Made by a program: the position numbers and the translations under genes. A stretch of 64,000 bases of DNA, taken from the NCBI RefSeq assembly GCF_001553855.1, contig NZ_LQWV01000001.1, positions 1 through 64,000 of the forward strand, read 5' to 3'. The notes beneath the pieces are model-generated. The model was not told the origin of the DNA and made no database searches. It was given only the letters and a program-made list of their open reading frames with translations. Position 1 is the first letter of the stretch, and the number at the start of each line of letters is the position of its first letter. This DNA is from Streptococcus gordonii. Its GTDB lineage: Bacteria > Bacillota > Bacilli > Lactobacillales > Streptococcaceae. Shown here one piece after another: positions 40,806-50,203 of this stretch.

Positions 40806-40951
40806 ACGTTTCTCAACATCCTATCATTCATGTTACAGACCATCTTCCTACCTAACTCAGGAAAATAGAATCTTATCTCCTCACTATACTACCACTTTTA
40901 CTTCTAAACTAACATAGGTAATTTAAAAATACTTATCATATTTTATCACAC

Positions 40952-40984
40952 ACCAAAAAACCTACCCTTGCGGGCAGGTTTCTG
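40952..40984 (-). terminator. Terminator of fba
   Basis: The stem AAACCTGCCC / GGGTAGGTTT (G-U pair) with loop GCAA is followed by TTTGG on the minus strand. Confidence 0.88.
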
Positions 40985-41004
40985 TTTTGTCATGTTCAGC
41001 TAGA

Positions 41005-41886
41005 TTAAGCTTTACCTTCTGAACCAAATACGTCAATACGTTCTTCAACAGCTGCTGTGATTGCTTCAAATCCTGGTTTCAAGAATTTACGTGGGTCGAA
41101 GAGTTTCTTCTTGTCGTATTCTGCTTCGTTTGCATCGTACTCACGTACAAATTGACGAGTTGCGTTTGCAAATGCGATTTGGCACTCAGTGTTTACGTTA
41201 ACTTTCGCAACACCAAGTTTGATAGCTGCTTGGATTTGGTCATCAGGAATACCTGAACCACCGTGCAATACGATTGGGAAGCCTGGAAGAGCTTCTGTCA
41301 ATTTCTTCAAGTGGTCAAGATCAAGACCTTCCCAGTTTGCTGGGTATGGACCGTGGATGTTACCGATACCAGCTGCCAAGAAGTCGATTCCAGTTTCAAC
41401 CATTGCTTTAGCGTCTTCGATTGGAGCCAATTCACCTTTACCGATGATACCGTCTTCTTCACCACCGATAGTACCAACTTCAGCTTCTACTGAGATACCT
41501 TTAGCATGTGCTTTTTCAACAACTTCTTTAGCTAATTTAAGGTTTTCTTCTACTGGAAGGTGTGAACCGTCAAACATGATTGAAGTATAACCAACTTCGA
41601 TACACTCAAGTGCATCTTCGTAGTGACCGTGGTCAAGGTGGATAGCTACTGGTACAGTGATACCCATTGACTCAACAAGGTTAGCGATCAAGTTGCGAGC
41701 AACTTTGTAACCACCCATGTATTTAGCAGCACCCATTGAAGTTTGGATCAAAACTGGAGCTTTTTTAGCTTCTGCTGCGCGCAAGATAGCTTGAGTCCAC
41801 TCAAGGTTGTTTGTGTTAAATCCACCAACTGCATAACCGTTGTCACGAGCTGCTTGGACAAATTTTTCTGCTGAAACGATTGCCAT
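41005..41886 (-). CDS. fba: Class II fructose-bisphosphate aldolase
   Basis: This 293-aa zinc-dependent aldolase of glycolysis cleaves fructose-1,6-bisphosphate to glyceraldehyde-3-phosphate and dihydroxyacetone phosphate. Zinc and catalytic motifs are visible: PVAIHLDHGHYEDA (about 77-90), VEAEVGTIGGEEDG, and HGGSGIPDDQI. The gene is monocistronic and codon use is strongly biased, as expected for an abundant protein. A near-match to a CcpA cre site lies upstream. Confidence 0.97.
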   Translation of the reverse strand: MAIVSAEKFVQAARDNGYAVGGFNTNNLEWTQAILRAAEAKKAPVLIQTSMGAAKYMGGYKVARNLIANLVESMGITVPVAIHLDHGHYEDALECIEVGYTSIMFDGSHLPVEENLKLAKEVVEKAHAKGISVEAEVGTIGGEEDGIIGKGELAPIEDAKAMVETGIDFLAAGIGNIHGPYPANWEGLDLDHLKKLTEALPGFPIVLHGGSGIPDDQIQAAIKLGVAKVNVNTECQIAFANATRQFVREYDANEAEYDKKKLFDPRKFLKPGFEAITAAVEERIDVFGSEGKA

Positions 41887-41911
41887 TATAATCGGCCTCC
41901 TCTTATTTTTT

Positions 41912-41982
41912 GTGGTTAAACCACTTACATTGTTTATTTTATCACTTTTTCAAAAAAAACACCAGCTTCTTCATAGATATAA
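41912..41982 (-). promoter_or_regulatory. fba leader: inverted repeat and possible cre
   Basis: Just upstream of the ribosome site is the perfect inverted repeat GTGGTT-A-AACCAC (41912-41924). Farther upstream, AGAAAGCGTTTTAT (about 41978-41991) matches a streptococcal cre pattern at 11 of 14 positions. Both assignments are tentative. Confidence 0.4.
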
Positions 41983-42064
41983 AACGCTTTCTCATATAGA
42001 ATTTACCATACAGAGCTCTTAAGATCTTAAAAACAATGTTTCCTAAAGGACTCGCTTTGAAAAA

Positions 42065-42090
42065 TAAAAAAGCCGGCCAAAGCCAGCTTA
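42065..42090 (-). terminator. Terminator after tRNA-Leu
   Basis: The stem AGCTGGC / GCCGGCT (wobble) with a TTTG loop is followed by TTTTTTATTTT on the minus strand. Confidence 0.88.
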
Positions 42091-42095
42091 TCCGA

Positions 42096-42181
42096 TGCGG
42101 AGAGAGGGACTTGAACCCTCACGACCTAAAGCGGTCACAGGATCCTTAGTCCTGCGCGTCTGCCAATTCCGCCATCCCCGC
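42096..42181 (-). tRNA. tRNA-Leu (AAG anticodon)
   Basis: This 86-nt class II tRNA has acceptor GCGGGGA / TCTCCGC, D-arm GGCGGAATTGGCAGACGC, anticodon loop CTAAGGA (AAG), a long variable arm and T-loop TTCAAGT. Discriminator A, no encoded CCA. It reads CUU/CUC leucine codons. Confidence 0.94.
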
Positions 42182-42325
42182 GATTGAGTACCTTACTAGT
42201 ATAACAGGACAGTTAAGGCTTGTCAAGAAAATTTTTTAGTTTATTTCAAAAAACCAACTTTCTACTCAATCAACAAGGCTAGGAAATCTAAGCGAAAATG
42301 AAGCTAATGCAGGAACACAGAAAAC

Positions 42326-42736
42326 TTAGTGCTGCTGAGTCGCAACAAAGACAGCCACAGTTTGGTCGGGATCGTATTTTTCAAAGTCAATAGTGTAATC
42401 TCGATGAAGATCACCTTTTTCTTCTGCCTGCCAAATCCTCTGCCAAGCATGAAGAATCGCTTGCGGATCCTCCTTATCAGCCTCAAATACTTGATAGGTC
42501 TGCTCGGATGTATCAAAATCATAGATGTCCCCATCTGTCAAACGACAGATAGAGAGACTGTAGTCTCCTTTGTAATCACTAGCATAGTCATGATAGACAG
42601 CATAAACCGGTTCCCCTTTGGCAAAAGCTTCTTTCACAGCTCCCTCTTGTTCCTGCCAGAGAGTTTGGATTTTTTCTATACAATGCTCATCTTGAAAATT
42701 ATTAGTACGAATACTAGCTAAAATGTTTAGAAACAT
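42326..42736 (-). CDS. GyrI-like / effector-binding domain protein
   Basis: This 136-aa stand-alone protein resembles the GyrI-like small-molecule-binding fold found at the end of some AraC/MerR regulators: EPVYAVYHDYASDYKGDYSLSICR (about 42-66) and a terminal YTIDFEKYDPDQTVAVFVAT strand. There is no DNA-binding domain, so it would bind a ligand or partner. The ATG has GGAGG upstream. The function is not known. It stands downstream of pyrG, 70 bp away. Confidence 0.78.
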   Translation of the reverse strand: MFLNILASIRTNNFQDEHCIEKIQTLWQEQEGAVKEAFAKGEPVYAVYHDYASDYKGDYSLSICRLTDGDIYDFDTSEQTYQVFEADKEDPQAILHAWQRIWQAEEKGDLHRDYTIDFEKYDPDQTVAVFVATQQH

Positions 42737-42806
42737 CTTCTTCCCTCCTTTTGCTTTTCATTATAACATTTCTCTAGAAAAGTCGCTTAGGTCAGACAAA
42801 GCAAGT

Positions 42807-44420
42807 CTATCTCTCCTGGCTCTTTTCTACCGCTGCTGTGACAAAGGCCGTATAAAGACCTTCGGGTCGGTTTGGTCGACTGGAAAGCTCTGGGTGGTAT
42901 TGACAGGCCACGAAGAATTTATTTTCTGGGATTTCTACTATTTCTACCAAGCGATTGTCTGGTGAAACTCCAGAAAATACAAATCCAGCTGCCTCAAACT
43001 TCTCGCGAAAAGCATTGTTAAACTCATAGCGATGACGGTGACGGCGCTGTACGACTTCTTGATGGTCGTAAGCTTCTGCAGCCTTAGAGCCACGCTTAAG
43101 CTTAGAAGGATAGAGCCCCAACCTCAGCGTTCCACCCAAGTCTTCGACATCAATCTGATCACGCATGAGGTCAATGATTGGATACGGTGTGTCTGGATTG
43201 AGCTCCGCTGAGTTAGCATCTGCCAGACCTAGGACGTGACGGGCAAATTCGACACAGGTCAGCTGCATACCCAAGCAAATCCCCAACATAGGTACATCCT
43301 GCTCACGCGCATAGCGGATTGCCTCAATCTTACCCTCGGTTCCCCTCTGACCAAAGCCACCCGGAACGATAATCCCATCCGCATTTCCAAGAAGCTCTGC
43401 TGCATTTTCAGCAGTTACCTGATTCGTATCAATCCAGTCAATCTTAACCTCTGCATCGTTGGCATAGCCAGCATGCTTGAGCGCTTCGACAACTGAAATA
43501 TAGGCATCTGGCAACTCGACATACTTGCCGACCAGAGCAATATGGACCTGCTTTTTCAAGTTCATCACTTTTTCTACCATAGCCGACCACTCTGTCATAT
43601 CCGCTACCGGTACATCCAGTTTCAGATGGTCACAGACGATTTGGTCCATATTTTGCGCCTGCAAGTTGAGAGGAATTTGGTAGAGATGCTCCACATCTAG
43701 TGACTCAATGACCGCCTCAGGCGCTACATCGCAGAATTGAGCCAATTTGTTTTTGATGTTTTGTCCAACTGGTTGCTCTGTCCGAATGACCAACATATTT
43801 GGCTGAATTCCTAGACCTCGCAATTCCTTGACTGAATGCTGAGTCGGCTTGGTCTTCATTTCGCCGGCTGCCTTGAGATAGGGCAGGAGGGTTGTATGGA
43901 TATACATGACATTGTCTGCTCCAACATCCGCCTTCATCTGGCGCAAAGCTTCTAAGAAAGGAAGAGACTCGATGTCGCCCACTGTGCCTCCGACCTCTGT
44001 GATAATCACATCCGAGTCCGTCGTCCGTGCTGCCCGCTTGATCTTGTCCTTGAGAGCATCTGTAATATGTGGAATAACTTGAACCGTCGCTCCCAGATAC
44101 TCGCCTTTACGCTCCTTGCGCAGGACTTCGCTATAGATTTTACCAGTGGTGACATTGGAGTATTTATTGAGATTGATGTCAATAAAACGCTCATAATGCC
44201 CCAGATCCAGATCCGTCTCAGCTCCATCATCTGTGACAAACACTTCTCCATGCTGGTAAGGGCTCATGGTACCAGGATCAATGTTGATATAGGGATCAAA
44301 CTTCTGAATCGTAACCTTGAGGCCGCGATTCTTCAAAAGCCGACCCAGACTAGCTGCTACAATCCCTTTCCCGATAGAAGAAACTACACCGCCGGTGACA
44401 AAAATGTATTTAGTTGACAT
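42807..44420 (-). CDS. pyrG: CTP synthase
   Basis: This 537-aa CTP synthase makes CTP from UTP, ATP and glutamine. The N-terminal amidoligase domain (about 1-267) starts [17 protein letters not shown]. The C-terminal glutamine amidotransferase domain has the nucleophile Cys in GICLGMQ and catalytic His in CQYHPE. Length is normal. Its leader contains the parts of a CTP-controlled attenuator. Confidence 0.97.
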   Translation of the reverse strand: MSTKYIFVTGGVVSSIGKGIVAASLGRLLKNRGLKVTIQKFDPYINIDPGTMSPYQHGEVFVTDDGAETDLDLGHYERFIDINLNKYSNVTTGKIYSEVLRKERKGEYLGATVQVIPHITDALKDKIKRAARTTDSDVIITEVGGTVGDIESLPFLEALRQMKADVGADNVMYIHTTLLPYLKAAGEMKTKPTQHSVKELRGLGIQPNMLVIRTEQPVGQNIKNKLAQFCDVAPEAVIESLDVEHLYQIPLNLQAQNMDQIVCDHLKLDVPVADMTEWSAMVEKVMNLKKQVHIALVGKYVELPDAYISVVEALKHAGYANDAEVKIDWIDTNQVTAENAAELLGNADGIIVPGGFGQRGTEGKIEAIRYAREQDVPMLGICLGMQLTCVEFARHVLGLADANSAELNPDTPYPIIDLMRDQIDVEDLGGTLRLGLYPSKLKRGSKAAEAYDHQEVVQRRHRHRYEFNNAFREKFEAAGFVFSGVSPDNRLVEIVEIPENKFFVACQYHPELSSRPNRPEGLYTAFVTAAVEKSQER

Positions 44421-44447
44421 ACATGCTCCTTTTCATAAAACAATTCG

Positions 44448-44474
44448 TTCCAGCAACCTCAAGGTTACTGGAAT
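44448..44474 (-). promoter_or_regulatory. Second hairpin in the pyrG leader
   Basis: The stem TTCCAGTAACCT / AGGTTGCTGGAA (one wobble) has a 2-base gap at its tip and no following T-run. It lies between the terminator and the pyrG ribosome site. It may stabilise the read-through mRNA; its role is unknown. Confidence 0.6.
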
Positions 44475-44502
44475 CTTATCTAGGGGAGGATTTTCCATAA
44501 TC

Positions 44503-44600
44503 TGTCTAAAAAAGAAAAATAGCTCCCTGAAAACAGGAAGCTCTGACCTCTAAAAGAGGTGCCCGAACAGTATGATATCGCAAACCTGAAAAATTGTCAA
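44503..44600 (-). promoter_or_regulatory. pyrG promoter and CTP-sensing attenuator
   Basis: The promoter is TTGACA (44595-44600), 17 bp, TATCAT (44572-44577). Seven bases past the -10 the predicted transcript begins GGGCACC (44564 downward). A terminator hairpin AGCTTCCTG / CAGGGAGCT (44521-44542) with a T-rich tail follows 20 bases later. In B. subtilis, low CTP causes extra G residues at the 5' GGGC start, which pair with a pyrimidine tract and prevent termination. The same elements are in place here. Confidence 0.75.
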
Positions 44601-44862
44601 ATGTTTTCAGTCAGTTTTCATCTCTTTTTTATCGACATAAGGACATGTAGTTTAAGTTCTACATAGGGTATAGACTCCGCTAAATAGGACTAGATCGTTC
44701 TGATTTTTTAAAAACAATTTCGTAGCATTGATTCACGGGATCATTGGGCTACACCCAGAGCTACTTCTTGTTCCAGCCAGAGAGCAATGATTGACTTGAA
44801 AATTATTTGTTCGAATACTACTTAGTTTTTCAAAAATATGAACGCTCCCCGCTTAGCTTAAT
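44601..44862. other. Unassigned spacer between manA and pyrG
   Basis: About 240 bp upstream of the pyrG promoter contain no open frame with a ribosome site and no recognised repeat. Streptococcal pyrG often follows rpoE (delta subunit), which is absent here. Confidence 0.5.
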
Positions 44863-45807
44863 TTATGGATGGCTAACAATCATTTCTAGATCGTGACCTT
44901 CTAACTTCCAGCTAGCCACATCGCTCGGTAGGATAAAATGGTCTCCCTTATGAATTGGATAGACTTGACCATCTACTGTCAACTGACCTTGTCCATTTAA
45001 TACGCTGTTGAGCGTATAGTCAGCTGTTTTAGTGAAATCAGCCTGACCAGTCAGTTCCCACTTGCAGACAGCAAAGAAATCATTGGCAACCAGTAAAGTT
45101 GAAGACAGATTATCCACTTGTAAATTGACTGGTCGGCTATTTGCGGGTTCCCCAATATTTAAAACATCGATAGATTTTTCTAGGTGCAATTCACGGAGAT
45201 TTCCTGCATCATCCTTGCGGTCAAAGTCGTACACACGGTAAGTTGTATCACTAGACTGTTGAGTTTCTAAAATCAAGATACCTGAACCAATAGCATGCAT
45301 GGTTCCACTTGGTACATAGTAGAAGTCACCTGCTTTAACCTTTACCTTCGTCAAGAGCTGATCCCAGTTCTTGGATTCGATTTGTTCGCGAAGTTCTTCT
45401 TTACTCTTGGCATTGTGGCCATAGATAATCTCTGCACCTTCGTCTGCAGCAATAATATACCAACATTCAGTTTTTCCTAACTCACCCTCGTGTTTCAAGC
45501 CGTATGCATCATCTGGATGGACCTGAACACTAAGCCAGTCATTGGCATCCAAAATCTTGGTCAAGAGAGGAAAGACCGGCTCAGAACGGTCCCCGAAAAG
45601 TTCCCTGTGTTCAGCATAAAGCGTATCTAACTTTTGACCAGCAAAACGGCCATTTTTCACAGTGGATACACCATTTGGATGGGCTGAAATCGCCCAATAT
45701 TCACCGACCTTATCACTAGGAATCTCATAGCCAAACTCGTCTCTCAGCTTGGTTCCACCCCAAATTTTTTCGTGCATGACTGATTGTAGAAATAATGGTT
45801 CTGACAT
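44863..45807 (-). CDS. manA: Mannose-6-phosphate isomerase, class I
   Basis: This 314-aa zinc enzyme interconverts mannose-6-phosphate and fructose-6-phosphate. Metal and active-site motifs are present: VQVHPDDAYGLKHEGELGKTECWYI (about 96-120) and YYVPSGTMHAIGSGILILE (about 162-180). It fits with a fructokinase at 51 kb and a mannose-containing glycan importer at 62 kb. GGGGGT lies upstream of the ATG. No terminator was seen after it. Confidence 0.95.
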   Translation of the reverse strand: MSEPLFLQSVMHEKIWGGTKLRDEFGYEIPSDKVGEYWAISAHPNGVSTVKNGRFAGQKLDTLYAEHRELFGDRSEPVFPLLTKILDANDWLSVQVHPDDAYGLKHEGELGKTECWYIIAADEGAEIIYGHNAKSKEELREQIESKNWDQLLTKVKVKAGDFYYVPSGTMHAIGSGILILETQQSSDTTYRVYDFDRKDDAGNLRELHLEKSIDVLNIGEPANSRPVNLQVDNLSSTLLVANDFFAVCKWELTGQADFTKTADYTLNSVLNGQGQLTVDGQVYPIHKGDHFILPSDVASWKLEGHDLEMIVSHP

Positions 45808-45934
45808 ATCTTACCCCCAAAATGTACTTTTCTCTATTATATCAAAAAATAGATAAGCTAAAATAATCTCCCTTCACCTTTCTATATCAAAAATTACAGT
45901 AAATTTAGTAATTACTCTTATTTCTAGGAAAAAT

Positions 45935-45962
45935 TCAAAAGCACCGCAATTGCAGTGCTTTC
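45935..45962 (-). terminator. Terminator of the MarR/ABC exporter operon
   Basis: The stem AAAGCACTGC / GCGGTGCTTT with loop AATT is followed by TTGAATTTTT on the minus strand. Confidence 0.85.
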
Positions 45963-45966
45963 TTCT

Positions 45967-47724
45967 TTATTCTTGCTCTTCTTCGACGAACTGACTGTTG
46001 TAAAGATCGGCGTAGAAACCTCCCTGCTCCATGAGCTGGTCATGGCTTCCTTGCTCGATAATATTACCATCACGCATAACTAAGATCAGATCAGCATTGC
46101 GAATAGTGGATAGGCGGTGAGCAATGACAAAGGAAGTCCTGCCTTCCATCAGCTTGTCCATCGCTTTTTGAATCAATTCCTCTGTCCGTGTATCGACTGA
46201 GGAAGTCGCCTCATCTAAGATAAGGAGTGGTGCATCTTTGAGCAGAGCCCTTGCAATAGTCAGGAGCTGCTTTTGACCAACAGAAAGGCTGACTGTGTCA
46301 TCCAGAACTGTATCATAGCCGTCCGGCAAGGTCATGATAAAGTGGTGGACACCAACCGCTTTTGCAGCTTCAACAACTGCTTGGTCTGTGATATCTTTCT
46401 GATTATAGATCAAGTTTTCTTTAATAGTCCCTTCAAAAAGCCATGTATCTTGTAGAACCATAGAGAAAGCACCGTGAACTTCTGAGCGTTGCATATCCTT
46501 GATATCCACACCGTCAATCATGATTTGCCCACGTTCAATATCATAGAACTTCATGAGTAGGTTGACAATTGTTGTCTTACCAGCACCAGTAGGGCCAACA
46601 ATTGCAATTTTTTGTCCAGCCTTTGCTTCTGCTGAGAAATCGTGAATAATAGTCTTATCAGGATTGTAACCAAAGAAGACATCTTTAAACTGGACATGTC
46701 CTTTTACACTTGTTAATTGTTGAAGTTTATGAGAATCATCTTCCATATCCCCTTCTGCTAAAAACTCAAAGACTCGTCCCATGGCTGCACTAGCAGATTG
46801 GAGGGTTGTAATTCCCTGGGCGATTTGGGAAAGAGGTTGAGAAAAAATTCGTACATAGACCATGAAAGCTACAATCGTTCCCATGCTAATGGAGCCATTA
46901 ATAGCCATTATAGCACCTACAATCACAACCATCACATAGCCAAAATTACCAACAAAGTTCATCAGTGGAAACATAATTCCTGAAATAAATTGTGACTTCC
47001 ACATACTAGTATACAGATTTTGATTGAGGGCATTGAAGGCCAGGCGCGTCTTTTCTGCACCATTGTAACTAGTGATAACATTGTGCCCGGAGTACATTTC
47101 TTCCACATAACCATTAATAGCTGCTAGATTACTTTGCTGTTCTTGGAAATATCTTTGAGATTTCGCCATCAGAACTGCTGAGAAAACAAATCCCAATAAG
47201 ACCGAACCAATCGTCACAAATGAAAGTACAACATTCGTATAAAACATCATAAAGAGTACAGCAATTAAAAGTAAGACCGAAGAAATCAGAGTCCCCAAGC
47301 TCTGTGTCAACGATTGTCCGACTGTATCTACATCATTTGTCACCCGTGATAGGGTATCGCCTTGAGAATGACTATCAAAGTAACTTAATGGCAGGCGGTT
47401 GATTTTCTCTGCAATCGCAGTTCTCAAACGTTTTGAAAAGTGCTGAATCATATCCGAAATAGCATAACCCTGTGCATAATTGATAAGAGAGCCCACAACA
47501 TAAAGAAAAACTAAGAACAAACCTATATTTGAGATAGCTCCCAAATCCATCTCACCTACTAGACCATCTGTAATTAAGTTCGTGATCTCACGCAACTTAT
47601 AAGGACCAAAGACTGTAATAATACTAGAGATGATTGCACCGGTTACTGCAATGACAAAAGGAAGCTGGAAGCCTTTAATATAGGGCTTCATCTGGGTAAA
47701 TAAAGGTGTTTTTTTATTTTCCAT
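45967..47724 (-). CDS. ABC exporter half-transporter (RcrQ/PatB-like)
   Basis: This 585-aa fused membrane-ATPase half-transporter has six helices (about 20-300), Walker A GPTGAGKTT, signature LSVGQKQL and Walker B LLILDEATSSVD. The signature is LSVGQ rather than LSGGQ. The partner encoded upstream overlaps it by 11 bases, so the two probably form a heterodimer. In S. mutans the MarR-ABC-ABC operon rcrRPQ links stress to competence. This operon has the same layout, but orthology is not proven from sequence alone. Confidence 0.9.
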   Translation of the reverse strand: MENKKTPLFTQMKPYIKGFQLPFVIAVTGAIISSIITVFGPYKLREITNLITDGLVGEMDLGAISNIGLFLVFLYVVGSLINYAQGYAISDMIQHFSKRLRTAIAEKINRLPLSYFDSHSQGDTLSRVTNDVDTVGQSLTQSLGTLISSVLLLIAVLFMMFYTNVVLSFVTIGSVLLGFVFSAVLMAKSQRYFQEQQSNLAAINGYVEEMYSGHNVITSYNGAEKTRLAFNALNQNLYTSMWKSQFISGIMFPLMNFVGNFGYVMVVIVGAIMAINGSISMGTIVAFMVYVRIFSQPLSQIAQGITTLQSASAAMGRVFEFLAEGDMEDDSHKLQQLTSVKGHVQFKDVFFGYNPDKTIIHDFSAEAKAGQKIAIVGPTGAGKTTIVNLLMKFYDIERGQIMIDGVDIKDMQRSEVHGAFSMVLQDTWLFEGTIKENLIYNQKDITDQAVVEAAKAVGVHHFIMTLPDGYDTVLDDTVSLSVGQKQLLTIARALLKDAPLLILDEATSSVDTRTEELIQKAMDKLMEGRTSFVIAHRLSTIRNADLILVMRDGNIIEQGSHDQLMEQGGFYADLYNSQFVEEEQE

Positions 47725-49486
47725 TTTCTAGTTCCTCCTTTGATAATTGAGAATAAGCAATTTCTTGGTACACTTCATTCGTAGTCAACAACTCTTTATG
47801 GGTACCTTGTCCAACGACTTTACCATTGTCTAGAACTAGGATTTGATCGGCATCCATAATAGTGGAGATTCGTTGAGCGACAATCAGCTTTGTCATATGT
47901 TGGGTCTGTTCTGCCAATTCTTTTCGTAAAATACGATCTGTCTTATAGTCCAAAGCAGAGAAAGAATCATCAAATATTAAAATTTCCGGCTTACGGGCCA
48001 ATGCACGCGCAATAGCCAGACGTTGGCGTTGACCACCAGAATAGTTGGTGCCTCCTTGAGACACTTCAGACTCAAGCTCTGCCTCTTTTTCTTCTACAAA
48101 TGATTTGGCTTGTGCTAGTTCAAGGGCTTCCCACATTTTCTCTTCATCTAGTGGAGTTTCCATGCTTTCTCCAAAGTCCAAATTTGAAGCAATTGTTCCT
48201 GAGAAAAGTACAGCTTTCTGCGGAATATATCCTACCTTATTACGTAGAGCTTTAAGCTCGTAGTCACGGACATCTATACCATCGACTAGAATCCTACCTT
48301 CTGACACATCATAGAAACGAGGTATCAAATTGACAAGGGTTGATTTACCTGAACCAGTAGATCCAATAAAGGCAACTGTTTCACCAGCTTTAGCCGTAAA
48401 GCTAACATGCTCAATGACTGCCTCAGAATTTTTGGCATAACGGAAAGAAACATCTTCAAAAGTTACTTGACCTTTGCTTTGGCCTTCAGTCTTTGCTTGA
48501 TCTTTTTCTTTGATACTGCTATCCAGTGCTAACACTTTGTTAATCCGTCCTGCCGAAACAAGGGTACGTGGTAAAACAATAAATAAAGCCCCCATCAGCA
48601 AGAAGCCAATTACAACCTGCATACCATAAGACATGAAAACAACCATATCACTGAATAGACCAAGCTTATCAGCAGATGCTGCGCTATGAATCAAATAAGC
48701 TCCAATCCAATAAATAGCCAGCGTTAAACCACTTGAAATTCCGCTCATAATCGGATTGAACAAAGACATGAAGCGGTTAATAAAAATATTAAGGCTAGTT
48801 ACCTCGTCGTTTGCTGCACCAAATTTTGCATCCTGGTAATCTTCTGCATTATAGGCCCGAACAACCCGAATCCCTGTCAAACTCTCACGTGTCACACTAT
48901 TTAATTTATCTGTCAAGGTTTGTACAATAGATTGCTTTGGAAAAGCCAAAGTCACTAAGACAATCGTCATTAATATAATGGCCGCAACCGCAACTAAAAC
49001 AGCGATCAACCAAGCATCTGATTTGCCAACAACCTTCGTCATAGCCCAAATCGCCATGATGCTTCCTCGAATAACAACTTGTAGTCCCATAGCGATAAAC
49101 ACCTGAATTTGGGTAATATCGTTGGTTGTTCTGGTCAGAAGACTTGGGATAGAGAATTTTTTAATCTCTGAATTAGAATAATCCAAGACACGATTAAAAA
49201 TATCCTCACGCAAGCGGGTAGTATAGCTAGAAGCCATCCGAGAGGACACAAAACCAGCTATTACCAAGGAGAATAAGCTGGCAAAGGATAGGCCTAGCAT
49301 TTTCAAACCTGGCACCCATAGATCTCCTGTCGTTGTCCCCGGTGTCTGTAGTAAGGTTGTAATTTCCGACATATAAGTTGGCACTTCCAACTCTAGATAA
49401 ACGGTCAGACAGATAAAAACAACTGTCATCAAAATCAGGCCGATTTCTTTTGACGTCAAGCGTTTAAATAATTTAAACATTGGCAT
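47714..49486 (-). CDS. ABC exporter half-transporter (RcrP/PatA-like)
   Basis: This 590-aa half-transporter has six helices (about 15-300), Walker A GSTGSGKST, signature YSGGQRQR and Walker B ILIFDDSFSALD. The residue after Walker B is Asp (FDDS) rather than the catalytic Glu, so this is the degenerate site of a heterodimeric exporter, while the partner carries the Glu (LDEA). It overlaps the MarR gene by 14 bases. Confidence 0.9.
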   Translation of the reverse strand: MPMFKLFKRLTSKEIGLILMTVVFICLTVYLELEVPTYMSEITTLLQTPGTTTGDLWVPGLKMLGLSFASLFSLVIAGFVSSRMASSYTTRLREDIFNRVLDYSNSEIKKFSIPSLLTRTTNDITQIQVFIAMGLQVVIRGSIMAIWAMTKVVGKSDAWLIAVLVAVAAIILMTIVLVTLAFPKQSIVQTLTDKLNSVTRESLTGIRVVRAYNAEDYQDAKFGAANDEVTSLNIFINRFMSLFNPIMSGISSGLTLAIYWIGAYLIHSAASADKLGLFSDMVVFMSYGMQVVIGFLLMGALFIVLPRTLVSAGRINKVLALDSSIKEKDQAKTEGQSKGQVTFEDVSFRYAKNSEAVIEHVSFTAKAGETVAFIGSTGSGKSTLVNLIPRFYDVSEGRILVDGIDVRDYELKALRNKVGYIPQKAVLFSGTIASNLDFGESMETPLDEEKMWEALELAQAKSFVEEKEAELESEVSQGGTNYSGGQRQRLAIARALARKPEILIFDDSFSALDYKTDRILRKELAEQTQHMTKLIVAQRISTIMDADQILVLDNGKVVGQGTHKELLTTNEVYQEIAYSQLSKEELENGK

Positions 49487-49931
49487 CCTCGCTTTCTAAT
49501 TTCTCAATATTTTGGTGGAATTTCGCCATAACCAGAGTGAAGGTTGCCAATTCTTCTTCTGAAACACCCTGGAGGAGACAGCGATCGATTTCATTAAAAA
49601 AATCATGTAACTCTTTCAATTGTTGTTTAGACTGGGCTGTTAAATGAATCATCTTGGCCCTTTTATCTGTCTCGCTTACCTCAAGAAAGATGGATCCATT
49701 TTTTTCCATCCGTTTGATTAGATTGCTGGCCACCGACTTAGAAATATCTAACTCATGCTCAATATCCCTAATAAAGGTCGAAAGTCCTCTCTTCGCTCGG
49801 TGAGATACGATATGAAGAACTTGACCTTGTGGACCTCCCATAAATTCCATCCCACAAACCTTAGCGCGTTTCTCTATGATCCGTTGAGTTTTTCTGCCAA
49901 AGCGTTTGAATTCTAATAAAGGCTTTTCCAA
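49473..49931 (-). CDS. MarR-family transcriptional regulator (RcrR-like)
   Basis: This 152-aa winged-helix regulator has helix-turn-helix LDISKSVASNLIKRMEKNG (about 83-101) and a wing with SETDKRAKMIHLT. The start is a TTG at 49931 with AAGGAG six bases upstream. The longest open frame extends to an ATG at 49967 that lies inside an operator and lacks a ribosome site. It is the first gene of the operon with the two exporter halves, and three operator-like repeats sit around its promoter, so it probably represses itself and the exporter. Confidence 0.88.
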   Translation of the reverse strand: MEKPLLEFKRFGRKTQRIIEKRAKVCGMEFMGGPQGQVLHIVSHRAKRGLSTFIRDIEHELDISKSVASNLIKRMEKNGSIFLEVSETDKRAKMIHLTAQSKQQLKELHDFFNEIDRCLLQGVSEEELATFTLVMAKFHQNIEKLESEDANV

Positions 49932-49951
49932 TACATGCTCCTTTCCATTTA

Positions 49952-50038
49952 GTTCTCTTGAGAACAAATAAGTTTCCGTGAGAACTATTCTAACACTTCA
50001 AAAATGAAAGTCAAGAAAAAAGTTTCCGTGAGAACTAT
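49952..50038 (-). promoter_or_regulatory. Promoter with three MarR-type operators
   Basis: The promoter is TTGACT (50009-50014), 16 bp, TAGAAT (49987-49992). Two exact copies of ATAGTTCTCACGGAAACT lie at 50021-50038 (just upstream of the -35) and 49971-49988 (overlapping the -10 and start region). A third site, GTTCTC-TT-GAGAAC, is at 49952-49965. Each is an inverted repeat of AGTT/GTTCTC half-sites. Confidence 0.8.
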
Positions 50039-50203
50039 ATTTTTTAAAAAAAGAAACTGGGAACCAAAGTCCCAGTTCTATCTATTCAAAAGATCTCGCC
50101 CTTCAGCTATTCTACGCCTCATTAACTCTTCTTTTAATGCTCTAAAAACGTCTATTAAATAGAAAAATGAGGTTCCCTCGTCTCATCTTTACTTTCTTCT
50201 TTT

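Noticed and set aside
41920..41928. Single ACCACTTAC in the fba leader, matching the LytTR repeat unit
   Set aside because: There is no second copy 21 bp away; it forms part of a local inverted repeat instead.
42706..42713. TACGAATA, a perfect ComX combox core
   Set aside because: It lies inside the coding region of the GyrI-like gene and no gene follows it in the right orientation; expected by chance.
44601..44862. Possible pseudogene remnant upstream of pyrG
   Set aside because: Conceptual translations are interrupted and match no family I recognise; left as unassigned spacer.
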